From positions 1,733,941 through 1,797,940 of the forward strand of contig NZ_CP039381.1 in assembly GCF_005601135.1 (NCBI RefSeq): a stretch of 64,000 bases of DNA. Reading direction: 5' to 3'. Shown piece by piece: positions 53,678-64,000 of this stretch; the stretch's first letter is position 1; the number at the start of each line of letters is the position of its first letter. Below the pieces are notes generated by a model. It ran no database searches and was not told the origin of the DNA. It saw nothing but the letters and a program-made list of their open reading frames with translations. Source of the DNA: Ruminococcus bovis. GTDB lineage: Bacteria > Bacillota > Clostridia > Oscillospirales > Acutalibacteraceae. The position numbers and the translations under genes were made by a program.

Positions 53678-56503
53678 ATGAGTCTTGATAAAATTGTAGT
53701 AAAAGGTGCAAATGAACATAATTTAAAGAATATTGATGTTACTATCCCTAGGGATAAACTTGTGGTTATTACAGGCTTATCCGGTAGTGGCAAAAGTTCA
53801 CTTGCTTTTGATACTATTTATGCTGAGGGTCAAAGAAGATATATGGAGTCACTTTCTTCATATGCAAGAATGTTTATCGGTCAAATGGAAAAGCCTGATG
53901 TACAGTCTATTGAGGGTCTTTCACCATCTATTTCTATTGACCAAAAAACAACTTCCAAGAACCCTAGGTCAACAGTTGGTACTGTTACGGAAATTTACGA
54001 TTACTTGCGACTACTATATGCAAGAATAGGTATTCCTCATTGTCCTGTTTGTGGCAAGAAAATTGAGCAACAAACTATTGACCAAATTGTTGATTCTGTT
54101 ATGGAAATCGGAGAAGGTACAAAGTTCCAAATACTGGCACCGGTTGTTAGAGGAAAGAAAGGTATGCACCAAAAAGTCCTTGAACAAGCAAGAAAAAGTG
54201 GTTTCTCAAGAGTTAGAGTTGACGGTAATATTTATGACCTATCAGAAGAAATTTCATTAGAAAAAAATAAAAAACATAATATAGAAATTGTTGTAGACAG
54301 ACTGGTAGTAAAGGATTCTATCAGAGGCAGACTTACCGACTCTTTAGAAACAACAATGAAACTTGCAAAGGGTATTGCAGTTGTAGCCATAGTAGGTGGT
54401 GAAGAAATCACTTATAGCCAAAATTATGCTTGTCCTGAACATGGTATTTCTGTTGAAGAAATTACACCGAGAATGTTCTCTTTCAACAACCCATTTGGTG
54501 CTTGTCCTAAGTGTACAGGTATCGGTGTGTTTATGAAAATTGACCCTGACCTAATTATCCCTGACCCTAGTAAGTCAATTAGACAAGGTGGCCTAAAGGG
54601 TAGTGGTTGGGCTTTAGAAGGCAACACTATTGCTGAGGCATATATGGTTGGTCTTGCTGACCACTATGGTTTTTCACTTGATACACCTATTGAAGATTTA
54701 CCAAAAGAAATTGTTGATATTCTGCTTTACGGTACTAAAGGTGAGAAGTTCAAAATTCATAGATTTTCTCAGAGAAAGGGTTTTGAAAGTTACGAAACCG
54801 ATTTTGAGGGTATCATAGGTAACCTTGAAAGAAGATATAAAGAAACTAATTCAAATTGGATTAAAGAAGAAATCCAAGGTTATATGTCTGAACACCATTG
54901 TGATGAATGTGACGGTAAAAGACTTAGAAAAGAAAGCTTAGCTGTTACAGTGGGTGGTAAGAATATTTCAGACTTTTGTGATATGTCAGTAGTTGAAGCT
55001 GTGGAATTCTTAAAGAATTTGCAACTGACAGATAGAGAGAAATTTATCGGTAAATCTATTCTAAAGGAAATCAATTCCAGACTGTCATTCCTAAATTCTG
55101 TGGGTCTTGAATATTTAACACTATCAAGAAGTACAGGTACTCTTTCAGGTGGTGAAAGTCAGAGAATCAGACTTGCAACACAAATCGGTTCATCACTAAT
55201 GGGTGTTGTGTATATCCTTGACGAACCATCAATCGGACTTCATCAGAGAGATAATGACAAGTTACTTGATACTCTAAAAGCACTTAGAGATAATGGCAAT
55301 ACTGTGCTTGTTGTTGAACATGATGAGGACACAATGAGAGCATCTGACTACATTGTTGATGTAGGTCCCGGAGCTGGTATTCATGGTGGTGAAATTGTAG
55401 CACAAGGTACTTGTGAAGAAATTATGGCAAACGAAAAGTCCATAACAGGGCAGTACCTATCAGGAAAAAGAACAATTCCTGTGCCTACTGAAAGAAGAAA
55501 GGGTAACGGTAAGTTCCTAAAAATTATCGGTGCTCAGCAAAATAATCTAAAGAATATAAATGTAAAAATTCCACTAGGTGAGTTTGTTTGTGTTACCGGT
55601 GTATCAGGTAGTGGCAAAAGTTCACTTGTCAATGAAATTCTTTATAAGAAATTAGCAAAAGAACTTAACAGAGCAAAATGTAAAGCCGGTAAACATAAGA
55701 AAATTGAGGGAATTGAAAATCTAGATAAGGTTATTCAAATTGACCAAAGTCCAATCGGCAGAACACCAAGAAGTAACCCTGCAACATATACAGGTGTGTT
55801 CGGTGATATTCGTTCACTTTATGCCAACACAAATGATGCCAAAATGCGTGGCTATGGTCCGGGTAGATTTAGTTTTAATGTAAAAGGTGGCAGATGTGAG
55901 GCTTGTCAAGGTGACGGTATTAACAAGATTGAAATGCACTTTTTACCTGATGTTTATGTACCTTGTGATGTTTGTAAAGGTAAGAGATATAACAGAGAAA
56001 CTCTTGAAGTTAAGTACAAAGGTAAGTCAATTTATGATGTACTTGAAATGACAGTAGAAGAGGGTTGTGAGTTCTTCCAAAACATTCCTAAGATTGCTCG
56101 AAAGCTACAAACCCTTTATGATGTAGGTTTGGGATATATTAAGATTGGTCAGTCCTCAACAACACTTTCAGGTGGTGAGGCACAGAGAGTTAAACTTGCA
56201 ACAGAACTTTCCAAAAGAAGTACCGGCAAGACAATTTATATTCTTGATGAACCAACAACAGGTTTGCACATTGCCGATGTTCACAGACTTATTGAAGTTC
56301 TTCAAAAGCTAGTTGATACCGGTAACACAGTTGTGGTTATTGAGCATAACCTTGATTTAATCAAAACTGCCGACCATATTATTGACCTTGGCCCTGAGGG
56401 TGGCGATAGAGGTGGTACTCTTGTTGCTACAGGTACTCCTGAACAAGTAGCTAAAGTTAAGGAAAGTTATACCGGTCAGTATCTAAAGAAAATGTTAGAG
56501 TGA
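53678..56503 (+). CDS. uvrA: Excinuclease ABC subunit A
   Basis: UvrA is the damage-sensing ABC ATPase of nucleotide excision repair. The 941-residue protein has two ABC modules with Walker [10 protein letters not shown] (near 31) and GVSGSGKSS (near 640), signature motifs [12 protein letters not shown] and [12 protein letters not shown], and the zinc modules [15 protein letters not shown] and [20 protein letters not shown] at 53663 precedes the ribosome-binding site TAGGAG, so ATG 53678 is the start ([18 protein letters not shown]). Confidence 0.97.
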   Translation: MSLDKIVVKGANEHNLKNIDVTIPRDKLVVITGLSGSGKSSLAFDTIYAEGQRRYMESLSSYARMFIGQMEKPDVQSIEGLSPSISIDQKTTSKNPRSTVGTVTEIYDYLRLLYARIGIPHCPVCGKKIEQQTIDQIVDSVMEIGEGTKFQILAPVVRGKKGMHQKVLEQARKSGFSRVRVDGNIYDLSEEISLEKNKKHNIEIVVDRLVVKDSIRGRLTDSLETTMKLAKGIAVVAIVGGEEITYSQNYACPEHGISVEEITPRMFSFNNPFGACPKCTGIGVFMKIDPDLIIPDPSKSIRQGGLKGSGWALEGNTIAEAYMVGLADHYGFSLDTPIEDLPKEIVDILLYGTKGEKFKIHRFSQRKGFESYETDFEGIIGNLERRYKETNSNWIKEEIQGYMSEHHCDECDGKRLRKESLAVTVGGKNISDFCDMSVVEAVEFLKNLQLTDREKFIGKSILKEINSRLSFLNSVGLEYLTLSRSTGTLSGGESQRIRLATQIGSSLMGVVYILDEPSIGLHQRDNDKLLDTLKALRDNGNTVLVVEHDEDTMRASDYIVDVGPGAGIHGGEIVAQGTCEEIMANEKSITGQYLSGKRTIPVPTERRKGNGKFLKIIGAQQNNLKNINVKIPLGEFVCVTGVSGSGKSSLVNEILYKKLAKELNRAKCKAGKHKKIEGIENLDKVIQIDQSPIGRTPRSNPATYTGVFGDIRSLYANTNDAKMRGYGPGRFSFNVKGGRCEACQGDGINKIEMHFLPDVYVPCDVCKGKRYNRETLEVKYKGKSIYDVLEMTVEEGCEFFQNIPKIARKLQTLYDVGLGYIKIGQSSTTLSGGEAQRVKLATELSKRSTGKTIYILDEPTTGLHIADVHRLIEVLQKLVDTGNTVVVIEHNLDLIKTADHIIDLGPEGGDRGGTLVATGTPEQVAKVKESYTGQYLKKMLE

Positions 56504-56654
56504 TTTTAATTTTAAAATGGTTATTATTTTAGAATAATTTATGTTAGAATAATTTTAGCATTATAATAATCTTAATATCATTTAAACTTTTGTAGGGTTG
56601 TATTAATACAATCCTACATTTTTTATTTTCATTTTGTTAAGACAGTTATATAAG

Positions 56655-57185
56655 CTTGTTTTTAATTTTGATTGCGCTAATCTAAAAACCCTTTAACAAA
56701 TTAGGGTTTTTCAATTTTGTCTGTGGGTAAAGGTAAATTTGTTTTTTAGCTTTTATTGTGGTTAAAGAAAAGTATATTTTTTATTTAATATAAAGGAAAA
56801 TTAGAAAAAATATATTACCTAACATTATTACAAAAGTTTGGCTTACAGTTGTAGGGTCCAACATTGTTGGACCGAGCAAATCAGCCTCTTTATTGGTATA
56901 TTGTCCTATGTAGTAAATTATAATTTTTAGTTTCTACATAGGACTAAGTCACATAAAACATTTTACTATTAAACGGGCGAACACTGTTCGCCCCTACGAC
57001 TGTGAGCCATAATATGATATAAAAATCGGTACTGTTTATTCTACAAAATATTGTTATATTATTAATTGTGCAATAACTTGGTATAAAAGAGAGAAAGGAC
57101 ATAGTATACACTTTTTAGTATTTAAACATCCCCACAAACACAAATTTATAAAACTAACTTATTTTTACCCACAAACAAAATAAAA
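56655..57185. repeat. Dispersed modular repeat, copy F
   Basis: This gap holds hairpin 1 GGTCCAAC-att-GTTGGACC (56855-56873) and hairpin 2 GGGCGAAC-act-GTTCGCCC (56975-56993) between outer motifs GGCTTACAG..GTAGG and CCTACGACTGTGAGCC. Its left half resembles copy E and its right spacer (ACTTAGTCCTATGT when inverted) is that of copy A. The left tail AAATTAGGGTTTTTCAATTTTG is inverted in copies A and D. No ORF is visible. Confidence 0.9.
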
Positions 57186-57326
57186 CACAAATTAAAAAAC
57201 TTAATATTCCGTAAAAGAAAAACCTATCTTATCGCTAAGTTAGGTTTTGTTAATTTATAAAATTATTTTGATAAAAATCATAAAATAAATGTAGATTTTC
57301 AGGGCTTTTCTAGTATGTTACAAGTC

Positions 57327-57355
57327 TTTACATAAAGAATGAACTGTGTTATAAT
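57327..57355 (+). promoter_or_regulatory. Promoter of the thyX operon
   Basis: TTTACA (57327-57332), a 17-bp spacer and TATAAT (57350-57355), about 75 bases before thyX. Confidence 0.75.
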
Positions 57356-57438
57356 AATGTGTAATTTATAGTATAGTATAACTATTAGTATGTCATAATG
57401 TCATACTGGAATTATAGATAGTATTAAGGAGTAGGAAA

Positions 57439-58239
57439 ATGTCAGTAAAAGTAACTTTGTTAACCCATACACCAAATCCTGAGCAAGTTGTGGCTATGGC
57501 TGCAAAACTTTGTTATTCACCATCCGGTATTGAAGATTTGAGAGATGGTTTAACAGAGGAAAAAACTACTTCTTTCTTAAATATGCTTAGCGATTTAGGT
57601 CATGGTAGCCCAACAGAACATGTATCATTTACTTTCGGAATTGAGGGTATCTCAAGAGCTTGTTCTCATCAGTTGGTACGCCATAGAATTGCATCATACA
57701 GTCAGCAGTCACAGAGATATGTTGACGGTACTTCTTTTGAATTTGTAACACCACCTGAAATCAAGAGTTGTCCTGAGGCTTATGAAGAATACAAAAAGGT
57801 AATTGATTTACAGAGTGATGCTTACAGTAAAATTCGTGATGCACTTGTTGTTAAGTACATTAAAGAATTTAAAGGTGAAGAACTATCCGGTACAAATGAT
57901 GAAATAATTAATTCTTTTAAAGAAGAAAACAAAAGACAGTGCAACGCTTTCATTAAGAAAGCGAATGAAGATGCAAGATTTGTACTTCCAAATGCTTGTA
58001 CTACAAAGATTGTTTGTACTTTCAATGCTCGTTCACTTCACAACTTCTTTGCTCACCGTTGTTGTAACAGAGCTCAGTGGGAAATTAGAGAAGTAGCTGA
58101 ACAAATGTTACTGCAATGTCTAGAGGTTGCCCCAACACTATTTAAAAATTGTGGTCCATCTTGTCTGTTTGGTCCTTGTCCTGAGGGCAAAATGAGTTGT
58201 GGCAAAATGAAAGAAATGAGAGAGAAGTATGGCAGGTAA
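57439..58239 (+). CDS. thyX: FAD-dependent thymidylate synthase
   Basis: ThyX makes dTMP from dUMP with methylene-THF and reduced FAD. The 266-residue protein contains the ThyX motif RHRIASYSQQSQR (RHRxxSxxxxSxR, near 76-88) and FFAHRCCNRAQWEIR as the second substrate-binding segment. It is complete and carries a C-terminal Cys-rich end (CGPSCLFGPCPEGKMSCGK) seen in Clostridia ThyX proteins. It overlaps tmk by 11 bases, coupling dTMP synthesis with its phosphorylation. Confidence 0.96.
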   Translation: MSVKVTLLTHTPNPEQVVAMAAKLCYSPSGIEDLRDGLTEEKTTSFLNMLSDLGHGSPTEHVSFTFGIEGISRACSHQLVRHRIASYSQQSQRYVDGTSFEFVTPPEIKSCPEAYEEYKKVIDLQSDAYSKIRDALVVKYIKEFKGEELSGTNDEIINSFKEENKRQCNAFIKKANEDARFVLPNACTTKIVCTFNARSLHNFFAHRCCNRAQWEIREVAEQMLLQCLEVAPTLFKNCGPSCLFGPCPEGKMSCGKMKEMREKYGR

Positions 58240-58894
58240 GATTATTGTAATTGAAGGTCTTGACGGTAGTGGTAAAGCTACCCAAACTGACCTTTTATAT
58301 AAAAAGCTATTGTCTGAAGGAAAGAATGTTAAGAAACTTACTTTCCCTTGTTATGATAGCGACAGCTCAGCACTGGTAAAAATGTACCTTGGTGGTGAAC
58401 TTGGTGATGACCCTAACTTGGTAAATCCATATACTGCATCAGCTTTTTATGCAGTTGATAGGGTAGCCTCATTCTTAAAGGATTGGAAAAATGACTATGA
58501 CAATGGCACAATCTTTCTTTGTGACAGATATAGTACATCAAATCCGATTTATCAGTTAAGTAAATTAAATGAAAATGAGTATGATGAATATTTAGAATGG
58601 CTCAATGATTTTGAGCATATTAAGTTGGAAATACCTGCACCTGACTTTGTGCTTTACTTAAATATGCCAATAGAAGTTAGCCAGAAATTAATGGCTAAAA
58701 GATATAACGGTGACGAAAATAGAAAGGATATTCACGAAAAGAATATTTCTTTTTTAGAAAAATGTCATTCATCGGCTAAGTATTGTGCAGACAAACTTGG
58801 TTGGGAAGTTGTTGATTGTGCTTTTAACGGTGAACCAAGGTCTATTGAAGAAATTTCTAATGAGGTATATTCCAAAGTAAAAGGAAAAGTATAA
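58229..58894 (+). CDS. tmk: Thymidylate kinase
   Basis: Tmk phosphorylates dTMP to dTDP. The 221-residue protein has the P-loop [11 protein letters not shown] (the usual Ser/Thr after Lys is Ala here), the [14 protein letters not shown]-motif and a lid region with [15 protein letters not shown]. Its overlap with thyX supports the dTMP assignment over other deoxynucleoside kinases. Confidence 0.9.
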
Positions 58895-58902
58895 GGATAT
58901 TT

Positions 58903-59793
58903 ATGTTAGAATTCAGGAAACCAAAAATTGAAGATAAAGAAAAGTATCAAAATGCTTTAGACAAAACTAATTTTATGGATGGTGAATGTTCATTTGCCAA
59001 TACTTATATGTGGAGTGAACATTACGATACAAGAATAGCTTTTAAGAATGACTTTGTTTTTAGATGTTATTTTGAAGATGACAAACCTGTTGGCTACACA
59101 ATTCCATTTGGTGGAGAAGATTTAAAGTGGGCAGTAGAAGAAATTTTGCAAGATGCAAAGGATAGAAATGCTACAGAATTTGAACTTGGTTTGTTAACAG
59201 AAGAAGTTAAGGAAAAGCTGGAAACATTGTTCCCAAATAAATTTGAATTTACTGAAAATAGGGATGATGCAGATTATATTTATTTGCAAGAGGATTTAGC
59301 AAATCTTTCCGGCAAGAAATATCATGGTAAGAGAAACCATATCAGTCAGTTCAAAAGAGCAAATCCCGATTATGTTTATGAACCATTAACAAGGGAGCAT
59401 TATTCCGATGCACTTTTAATTGCTGCTAAGTGGGCATCCGATAGAAATGAAATTGATGGTGAAGAATATGGTGCTGATTATGTGGCAATAGAGGATTGTT
59501 TCTTACATTTCCATGAACTTGATTTGTTTGGTGGCATTATCTATGTTGACAACAAAGCTGTTGCAATGACAGTTGCATCAAAAATTCGTGACGGTATATG
59601 TGATGTTCATTTTGAAAAATCTATAATTGACAACGGTTATCCGGTAATTAATAATGAATTTGTTAAGACACTAACTGATTTTAAATATATAAACAGAGAA
59701 GAAGATATGGGACTTGAGGACTTAAGAAAAAGTAAATTGTCCTATAAGCCAAATATAATTTTAATGAAATATAACGCAAAGGTTAAACAATGA
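58903..59793 (+). CDS. DUF2156 (phosphatidylglycerol lysyltransferase C-terminal-like) protein
   Basis: This 296-residue protein matches DUF2156-type GNAT-fold proteins related to the catalytic part of MprF: early [14 protein letters not shown], then [19 protein letters not shown] and [23 protein letters not shown]. No membrane segments are seen, so it is a soluble aminoacyl-tRNA-dependent or acyl transferase candidate. Substrate unknown. It overlaps the following GNAT gene by four bases. Confidence 0.82.
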
Positions 59794-60623
59794 TTGAATA
59801 TTCTAAAGGCTCAATGGCTGACTTAAAAGAACTGAAAACACTTTGGATTGCATCATTTAACGATACACTAAAAGGTTTCAAAACTTTTATGAAAAACAAC
59901 AAAAACAAAATGAGAATTTATGTAGCAAAAGACGGTAATCGTACTGTTGCTATGTTGTATCATATTCCTTGTAAATTTCTTGAGTATAAGGCACATTACC
60001 TTTATGGTGCTGCTACTGAAAGTAAGTATAGAAACAGAGGAATAATGAAAAATCTTATTGATTTTAGTTTAGAAGATGCCAAAACTTTAGGTGAAGAATT
60101 TTCTTTCTTATATCCTGCTGATGACCACCTATACGGTTATTACTATTCACTTGGTTATGAGAGAAATTGCTTTAGAAAACAAGCTACTGTTTCTAGGGAT
60201 AAGCTAATGCATATTGCAGAATACAGTCCCTTTTGTATGTCACTTAGTGTAACCGGTATGGGTAAGCTAAGAGAAAATTATCTAAAGGGAAACTCATTGC
60301 AGTTTAGCCAAGATTATATAAAATATTCTGTTGCCAATGTTAAGAATTATGGTGGTTATGTAATTTGTAGTGGTGACGGTTATTGCTTTGTTGATGAAGA
60401 TGAGTACAAGAAATGTGTTGTATCGGAACTTTTTGCCAAGGAAGATGATATTTTTCCTTTGCTTGGTGAAATGTTAAAAGAGTCCGATGCCGATACATTT
60501 GTGTTTAATTATTCACCAACATTAAATATATTTGATAATGAAGAAATTGTACCGGATGGAATGGTAAAATTTCTGGGTAATACAAAAGTAAATGAAGCCT
60601 ATATCGGACTTCGCAATTTGTAA
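59790..60623 (+). CDS. GNAT family N-acetyltransferase (Eis-like)
   Basis: The 277-residue protein begins with a GNAT domain; the acetyl-CoA loop is [20 protein letters not shown] (residues about 76-95), with [19 protein letters not shown] completing the fold. A second, SCP2-like or GNAT-like C-terminal half resembles Eis-type proteins. The target is unknown. It is translationally coupled to the DUF2156 gene. Confidence 0.85.
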
Positions 60624-60634
60624 AGGAGATTATT

Positions 60635-61177
60635 ATGGTATATGTTTTTATGGCAGATGGCTGTGAGGAAATTGAAGCACTTGCACCTGTAGATATGCTA
60701 CGCAGAGGTGGTGTTGAAGTAACAACTGTTGGTGTTACAGGAAAAACTGTTACAGGCAGTCATAATATTTCTGTTAATACAGATATTTCTTTAGAAGAAG
60801 TAAACCTAGGTGATATGGAGGCTGTTGTTCTTCCGGGTGGTATGCCGGGTACACTTAACCTTGAAAAGAATGAAAAGGTACAAGAGATTGTTGAGTATGC
60901 TTATGATAAGAAGTTACTTATCTGTGCTATTTGTGCTGCACCGTCAATCCTAGGCCATAAGGGTTACTTAAAGGATAAGAAAGCTACTTGTTTCCCGGGT
61001 TTTGAGGACTCATTTGACGGTGGCGAATATACCGGTGAAGTAGTTACTGCTTGTGATAACATTATTACAGGCAAAGGCTGTGGTGCAGGTATTTATTTTG
61101 GTCTTGAAATTCTAAAGAATATTAAAGGCGAAGAAACTATGAAAAAGGTGTTTGATTCATTACAATGTCCCAACTAA
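60635..61177 (+). CDS. DJ-1/PfpI family protein (YajL/ThiJ type)
   Basis: The 180-residue protein is a DJ-1-type member: MVYVFMADGCEEIEALAPVDMLRRGG with the conserved Glu (near 16), and the nucleophile elbow ICAICAAPSILG with the reactive cysteine (near 101-104). These proteins act as chaperones, glyoxalases or deglycases; function cannot be narrowed further. It overlaps the next gene by 13 bases. Confidence 0.9.
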   Translation: MVYVFMADGCEEIEALAPVDMLRRGGVEVTTVGVTGKTVTGSHNISVNTDISLEEVNLGDMEAVVLPGGMPGTLNLEKNEKVQEIVEYAYDKKLLICAICAAPSILGHKGYLKDKKATCFPGFEDSFDGGEYTGEVVTACDNIITGKGCGAGIYFGLEILKNIKGEETMKKVFDSLQCPN

Positions 61178-61728
61178 CTAAAGATGAAATGAGAAAAAGT
61201 CTTAAGAAAATAAGACAGAGTATCACCGGAGAAAAGAAAAAAGATTATGACCTTGAAATTACTTGCAGATTCCTTATGACTGAGGAATATAACAAGGCTG
61301 ATACTGTCCTTTGTTATGCAGGTACTAAGGATGAAATAGATACAAGGTATCTTATTTATGCTGCTTTAGCTAACCACAAGAGAGTAGGACTTCCTCGTTG
61401 TAATGGGGATATTCTTGACTTTTATTATGTTAGAGGTCTTGATGACCTAATGGTTGGTTCATTTGGTATTATGGAACCTGATGTTAGAAAATGCAGTAGA
61501 ATACTTGATTTTAGAAATAGTGTCCTTGTTGTGCCGGGTTTGGGATTTAGTCCCGATGGCAAGAGAATTGGCTATGGCAGAGGATATTATGATAGATTTA
61601 TTTCCCATTATAATGGGAAAGTTGTTGGTATGTGCTACCATCAGCAAGTGAAAATGAATATTCCTGTGGAAGAAACTGATGAAAATATCAATGTTTTAAT
61701 CACAGAGCAATATACCAGAAACATCTGA
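61165..61728 (+). CDS. 5-formyltetrahydrofolate cyclo-ligase
   Basis: This enzyme converts 5-formyl-THF to 5,10-methenyl-THF with ATP. The 187-residue length is standard. Signatures are MRKSLKKIRQSIT at the N-terminus, LPRCNGDILDFYYV, and the ATP-binding VPGLGFSPDGKRIGYGRGYYDRF. It lies in the thyX operon, which shares folate chemistry. Confidence 0.94.
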   Translation: MSQLTKDEMRKSLKKIRQSITGEKKKDYDLEITCRFLMTEEYNKADTVLCYAGTKDEIDTRYLIYAALANHKRVGLPRCNGDILDFYYVRGLDDLMVGSFGIMEPDVRKCSRILDFRNSVLVVPGLGFSPDGKRIGYGRGYYDRFISHYNGKVVGMCYHQQVKMNIPVEETDENINVLITEQYTRNI

Positions 61729-61741
61729 TTGAAGGTGCAAT

Positions 61742-63145
61742 ATGAGTAATAATAATTTTGAAAATGAAGAGCTAAGACTTAAGAAAGAAAGAGAAAAAAA
61801 GGTAGCTTCTTTCCATCTACATATTGATGAAGATGAGCTTGACAGACCTTATCATAAAAGGGAAGAAAGACCAAGAAGACAAAGAGCAGAGAGAGAACCT
61901 ATGCCAAGGCTGACTGATAGTCAAGAGCTTAATTCCTTTAGTGGTGGCAAAACCAGAGCTGAAGTAGAAAAAGATATGAAGAAAGCTGACAAGAAACATC
62001 AGAAAGAAGCCAAGAAAAGGGAAAAGCGTAAGTCTAAGAAGAATAAGCGTATCTTTACAATTATTTGGCTTGTAATGGTCATTATGGCAGGTGTAGTTCT
62101 TTCTAAATATATGCTAACAGGTGTAGATGACCTACTTGCTATTTCTCGACCTGAAGCAAATGAAGTTACTGTTAAAATCTCAAAGACAGATACATTTGAT
62201 GATGTAATTGATAAGCTATATGATAAAGGTGTTATCAAGGATAAGAAGTTCTTTAAGTTCTATGGTAGTATGAAACATGTTGATAAGTACCTTGAACATG
62301 GTACTATTAAGCTAAAGACTAACCAAGACTATGAGGCTATTATTAATACTTTGGAAAGTCCATACGAAAATGTTAAGTCTGTTGAAGTACAGATTACAGA
62401 AGGTATGAACATTAACGAAATTGCCAACAAACTTGTTAAGAAGAAAGTTCTTTCTGATAAGGATGAGTTCCTAAGCCTATGTAACAGTGATCAGTTTGAT
62501 GATGATTATGCTTTCCTAAAAGTTCTGGGTAAGGCTAAGTCAAATGGTAGATACTATAAGCTGGAAGGTTACCTGTATCCTGATACATATACTTTCTATG
62601 AAAACGAAGACCCTTCACTAACTGTTAGTAGAATGTTAAGTAACTTTGCTGAAAAGAATGTTAATACTCTAAGCAAGGCTGACGGTTATTCTAAGAAAGT
62701 TTCTGTTGAAGATAGAGCAGAAGATACAGGTTATACATTTGACCAGATTATGACTATTGCTTCACTAATTCAAGCAGAAGCTGCCGATAAGGACGATATG
62801 TACAATGTAAGTTCTGTTATTCATAACAGACTTGATTCCGGTAATGCATCTGAATTTGCAAAGCTGGGTCTTGACTCTACAATTTACTATCCTTATCGTG
62901 ATGCAAAGCATGTACCTGCATCTAAGGGTGGCAAAAAGTATAGCAGTAAATACAACACATATAAGATTAAGGGACTACCAAGTGGCCCAATCTGTAACCC
63001 AAGTTCAGAGGCTATTGAAGCTGCTATTTATCCAAATAGCACAAGCTACTACTACTTCTGTCACGATACTAAGACAGGACAGGCTTACTATGCTTCTACA
63101 GCAGAAGAACATGAATATAATCTATCTATAAGTGGTAACAAATAA
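61742..63145 (+). CDS. mltG: Endolytic murein transglycosylase MltG
   Basis: MltG cleaves nascent glycan strands at the membrane and sets their length. The 467-residue protein has a long charged cytoplasmic part (1-95), one membrane helix (about 99-121), a LysM-like subdomain and the YceG/MltG domain with LEGYLYPDTYTF (near 280), the catalytic glutamate in IMTIASLIQAEAAD and the C-terminal GLPSGPICNPS. The U32 peptidase gene overlaps the stop by one base. Confidence 0.95.
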   Translation: MSNNNFENEELRLKKEREKKVASFHLHIDEDELDRPYHKREERPRRQRAEREPMPRLTDSQELNSFSGGKTRAEVEKDMKKADKKHQKEAKKREKRKSKKNKRIFTIIWLVMVIMAGVVLSKYMLTGVDDLLAISRPEANEVTVKISKTDTFDDVIDKLYDKGVIKDKKFFKFYGSMKHVDKYLEHGTIKLKTNQDYEAIINTLESPYENVKSVEVQITEGMNINEIANKLVKKKVLSDKDEFLSLCNSDQFDDDYAFLKVLGKAKSNGRYYKLEGYLYPDTYTFYENEDPSLTVSRMLSNFAEKNVNTLSKADGYSKKVSVEDRAEDTGYTFDQIMTIASLIQAEAADKDDMYNVSSVIHNRLDSGNASEFAKLGLDSTIYYPYRDAKHVPASKGGKKYSSKYNTYKIKGLPSGPICNPSSEAIEAAIYPNSTSYYYFCHDTKTGQAYYASTAEEHEYNLSISGNK

Positions 63146-64000
63146 TGAGTAATATTGAAATTAAAAGACCGGAAATTTTAGCTCCTGCCGGAGATGTGGA
63201 GTGTATAAAGAATTCACTAAAGTTTGGTGCAGATGCAGTTTATCTTGCCGGTAAACAGTTTGGTATGCGTACTGCATCTAAAAACTTTGACAATGATGAA
63301 CTTAAGAAAGCAGTAGAACTTGCTCATTCTTATGGCAGTAAACTTTATGTAACTTGCAACACTTTACCTAGAAATAACGAAATGGCAGTACTACCTGATT
63401 TCCTTAGTTATGCTGATGAAATCGGTGTTGATGCTTTTATTATTGCAGACCTAGGTGTGTTTGAACTTGCTAAGAAATATGCACCGAATGTTGAAAGACA
63501 TATTTCAACTCAAGCTGGTATTGTAAACAGCGATACTGCAAATGCTTGGTACAATATGGGTGCAAGTAGAGTTGTTCTTGCAAGAGAAATGACTTTTGAT
63601 GATATTGTTGATATTAGAGCAAAGATTCCTAAGGAACTTGAGATTGAATGTTTTGTACATGGTGCAATGTGTGTTTCATTCTCAGGCAGATGTTTAATCA
63701 GCAGTTACCTAACAGGCAGAGATGCGAACCGTGGTGACTGTGCTCAGCCTTGCAGATGGAAGTACCATCTTTATGAAGAGAATAGGGAAGGTCAGTTCTT
63801 CCCTGTAGAAGAGGCTGATGGAGGCACATATCTATATAACAGTAGAGATATGTGTATGATTGAGCATATTCCTGAACTTGTTGAAAGTGGAATTTCTTCT
63901 TTAAAAATTGAGGGTAGAGCAAAGAGTGCTTACTACTGTGCAGTTACTACCAATGCATATCGTCATGCAGTAAATGACTATATGAAGGAAAGAGAGAACT
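63145..64000 (+). CDS. U32 family peptidase-like protein, truncated by the window end
   Basis: The reading frame starts at the TAATG overlap with mltG and stays open to the window end (285 codons). It begins with RPEILAPAGDVECIKNSLKFGADAVYLAGK, and contains FVHGAMCVSFSGRCLISSYLTGRDANRGDCAQPCRW, here cited as the segment around CVSFSGRC and CAQPCRW, typical of U32 proteins such as TrhP/RlhA that act in RNA hydroxylation (ho5U34 in tRNA, ho5C in rRNA). The cysteines are thought to bind an iron-sulfur cluster. The C-terminal part is not in the window, so the subgroup stays open. Confidence 0.9.
   Translation, partial: MSNIEIKRPEILAPAGDVECIKNSLKFGADAVYLAGKQFGMRTASKNFDNDELKKAVELAHSYGSKLYVTCNTLPRNNEMAVLPDFLSYADEIGVDAFIIADLGVFELAKKYAPNVERHISTQAGIVNSDTANAWYNMGASRVVLAREMTFDDIVDIRAKIPKELEIECFVHGAMCVSFSGRCLISSYLTGRDANRGDCAQPCRWKYHLYEENREGQFFPVEEADGGTYLYNSRDMCMIEHIPELVESGISSLKIEGRAKSAYYCAVTTNAYRHAVNDYMKEREN

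Overview
The window is an AT-rich chromosome segment (G+C roughly one third, judged by eye) from a low-GC Gram-positive bacterium. Dipicolinate synthase genes (dpaA/dpaB), a DUF1540 protein, a TepA-type ClpP homologue and a SpoIIIE/FtsK translocase point to a spore-forming Clostridia member. Dispersed palindromic repeats and a secreted protein built of two starch-binding CBM21-like modules fit a gut Oscillospiraceae/Ruminococcaceae species. That placement is inference; no rRNA is present to confirm it.

Layout. 1-5004: a minus-strand cluster (110-aa membrane-anchored protein, recD2, comF, mreB-like). 5122-8213: DUF1540 protein, dpaA-dpaB, a zinc-ribbon membrane protein and ispD. 8209-9775: an IS110-family element that landed exactly between ispD and ispF. 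9788-14699: ispF, small proteins, a DD-carboxypeptidase, pgi and a P-loop protein. 14866-17081: a secreted Ig-like-domain protein, an XRE regulator, the DUF177-rpmF pair. 17319-24539: der, plsY, hinT, a phosphoribosyltransferase, comEC, holA, rnmV, a CmpB-like membrane protein. 24669-29532: the CBM21 protein, a CNNM/CBS protein, tepA, uppP. 29550-39788: ftsK/spoIIIE, a YgiQ-type radical SAM protein, tyrS, a NlpC/P60 wall hydrolase, a MATE transporter. 40050-40460: tRNA-Ser(UGA), tRNA-Ser(GCU), tRNA-Arg(CCU). 40520-43804: small proteins, a second CmpB-like protein, nrdR, rnhA. 44141-56503: rnj, gdpP-rplI-dnaB-tilS-hpt-ftsH, uvrA. 57439-64000: thyX-tmk, DUF2156, GNAT, DJ-1, 5-formyl-THF cyclo-ligase, mltG and a truncated U32 peptidase.

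Most genes are housekeeping: isoprenoid precursors (ispDF), cell wall (DacF-like, UppP, MltG, MreB, NlpC/P60), replication and repair (DnaB, HolA, UvrA, RecD2), RNA maturation (RNase J, M5, HI, TilS), c-di-AMP turnover (GdpP) and dTMP supply (ThyX-Tmk).

Two things stand out. First, the IS110 element can be delimited to the base. A -35 box in its right end and a -10 box in its left end would make a TTGACT-N17-TATAAT promoter in the excised circle. The untranslated left end resembles a bridge RNA, and three of its four expected guide segments match the donor ends or the ispD flank. The transposase carries a one-base frameshift. Second, six copies of a non-coding modular repeat occupy almost every long gene-free gap. 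Each copy has two inverted hairpins of constant geometry (8-bp stem, 3-nt loop) but exchangeable stem sequences.
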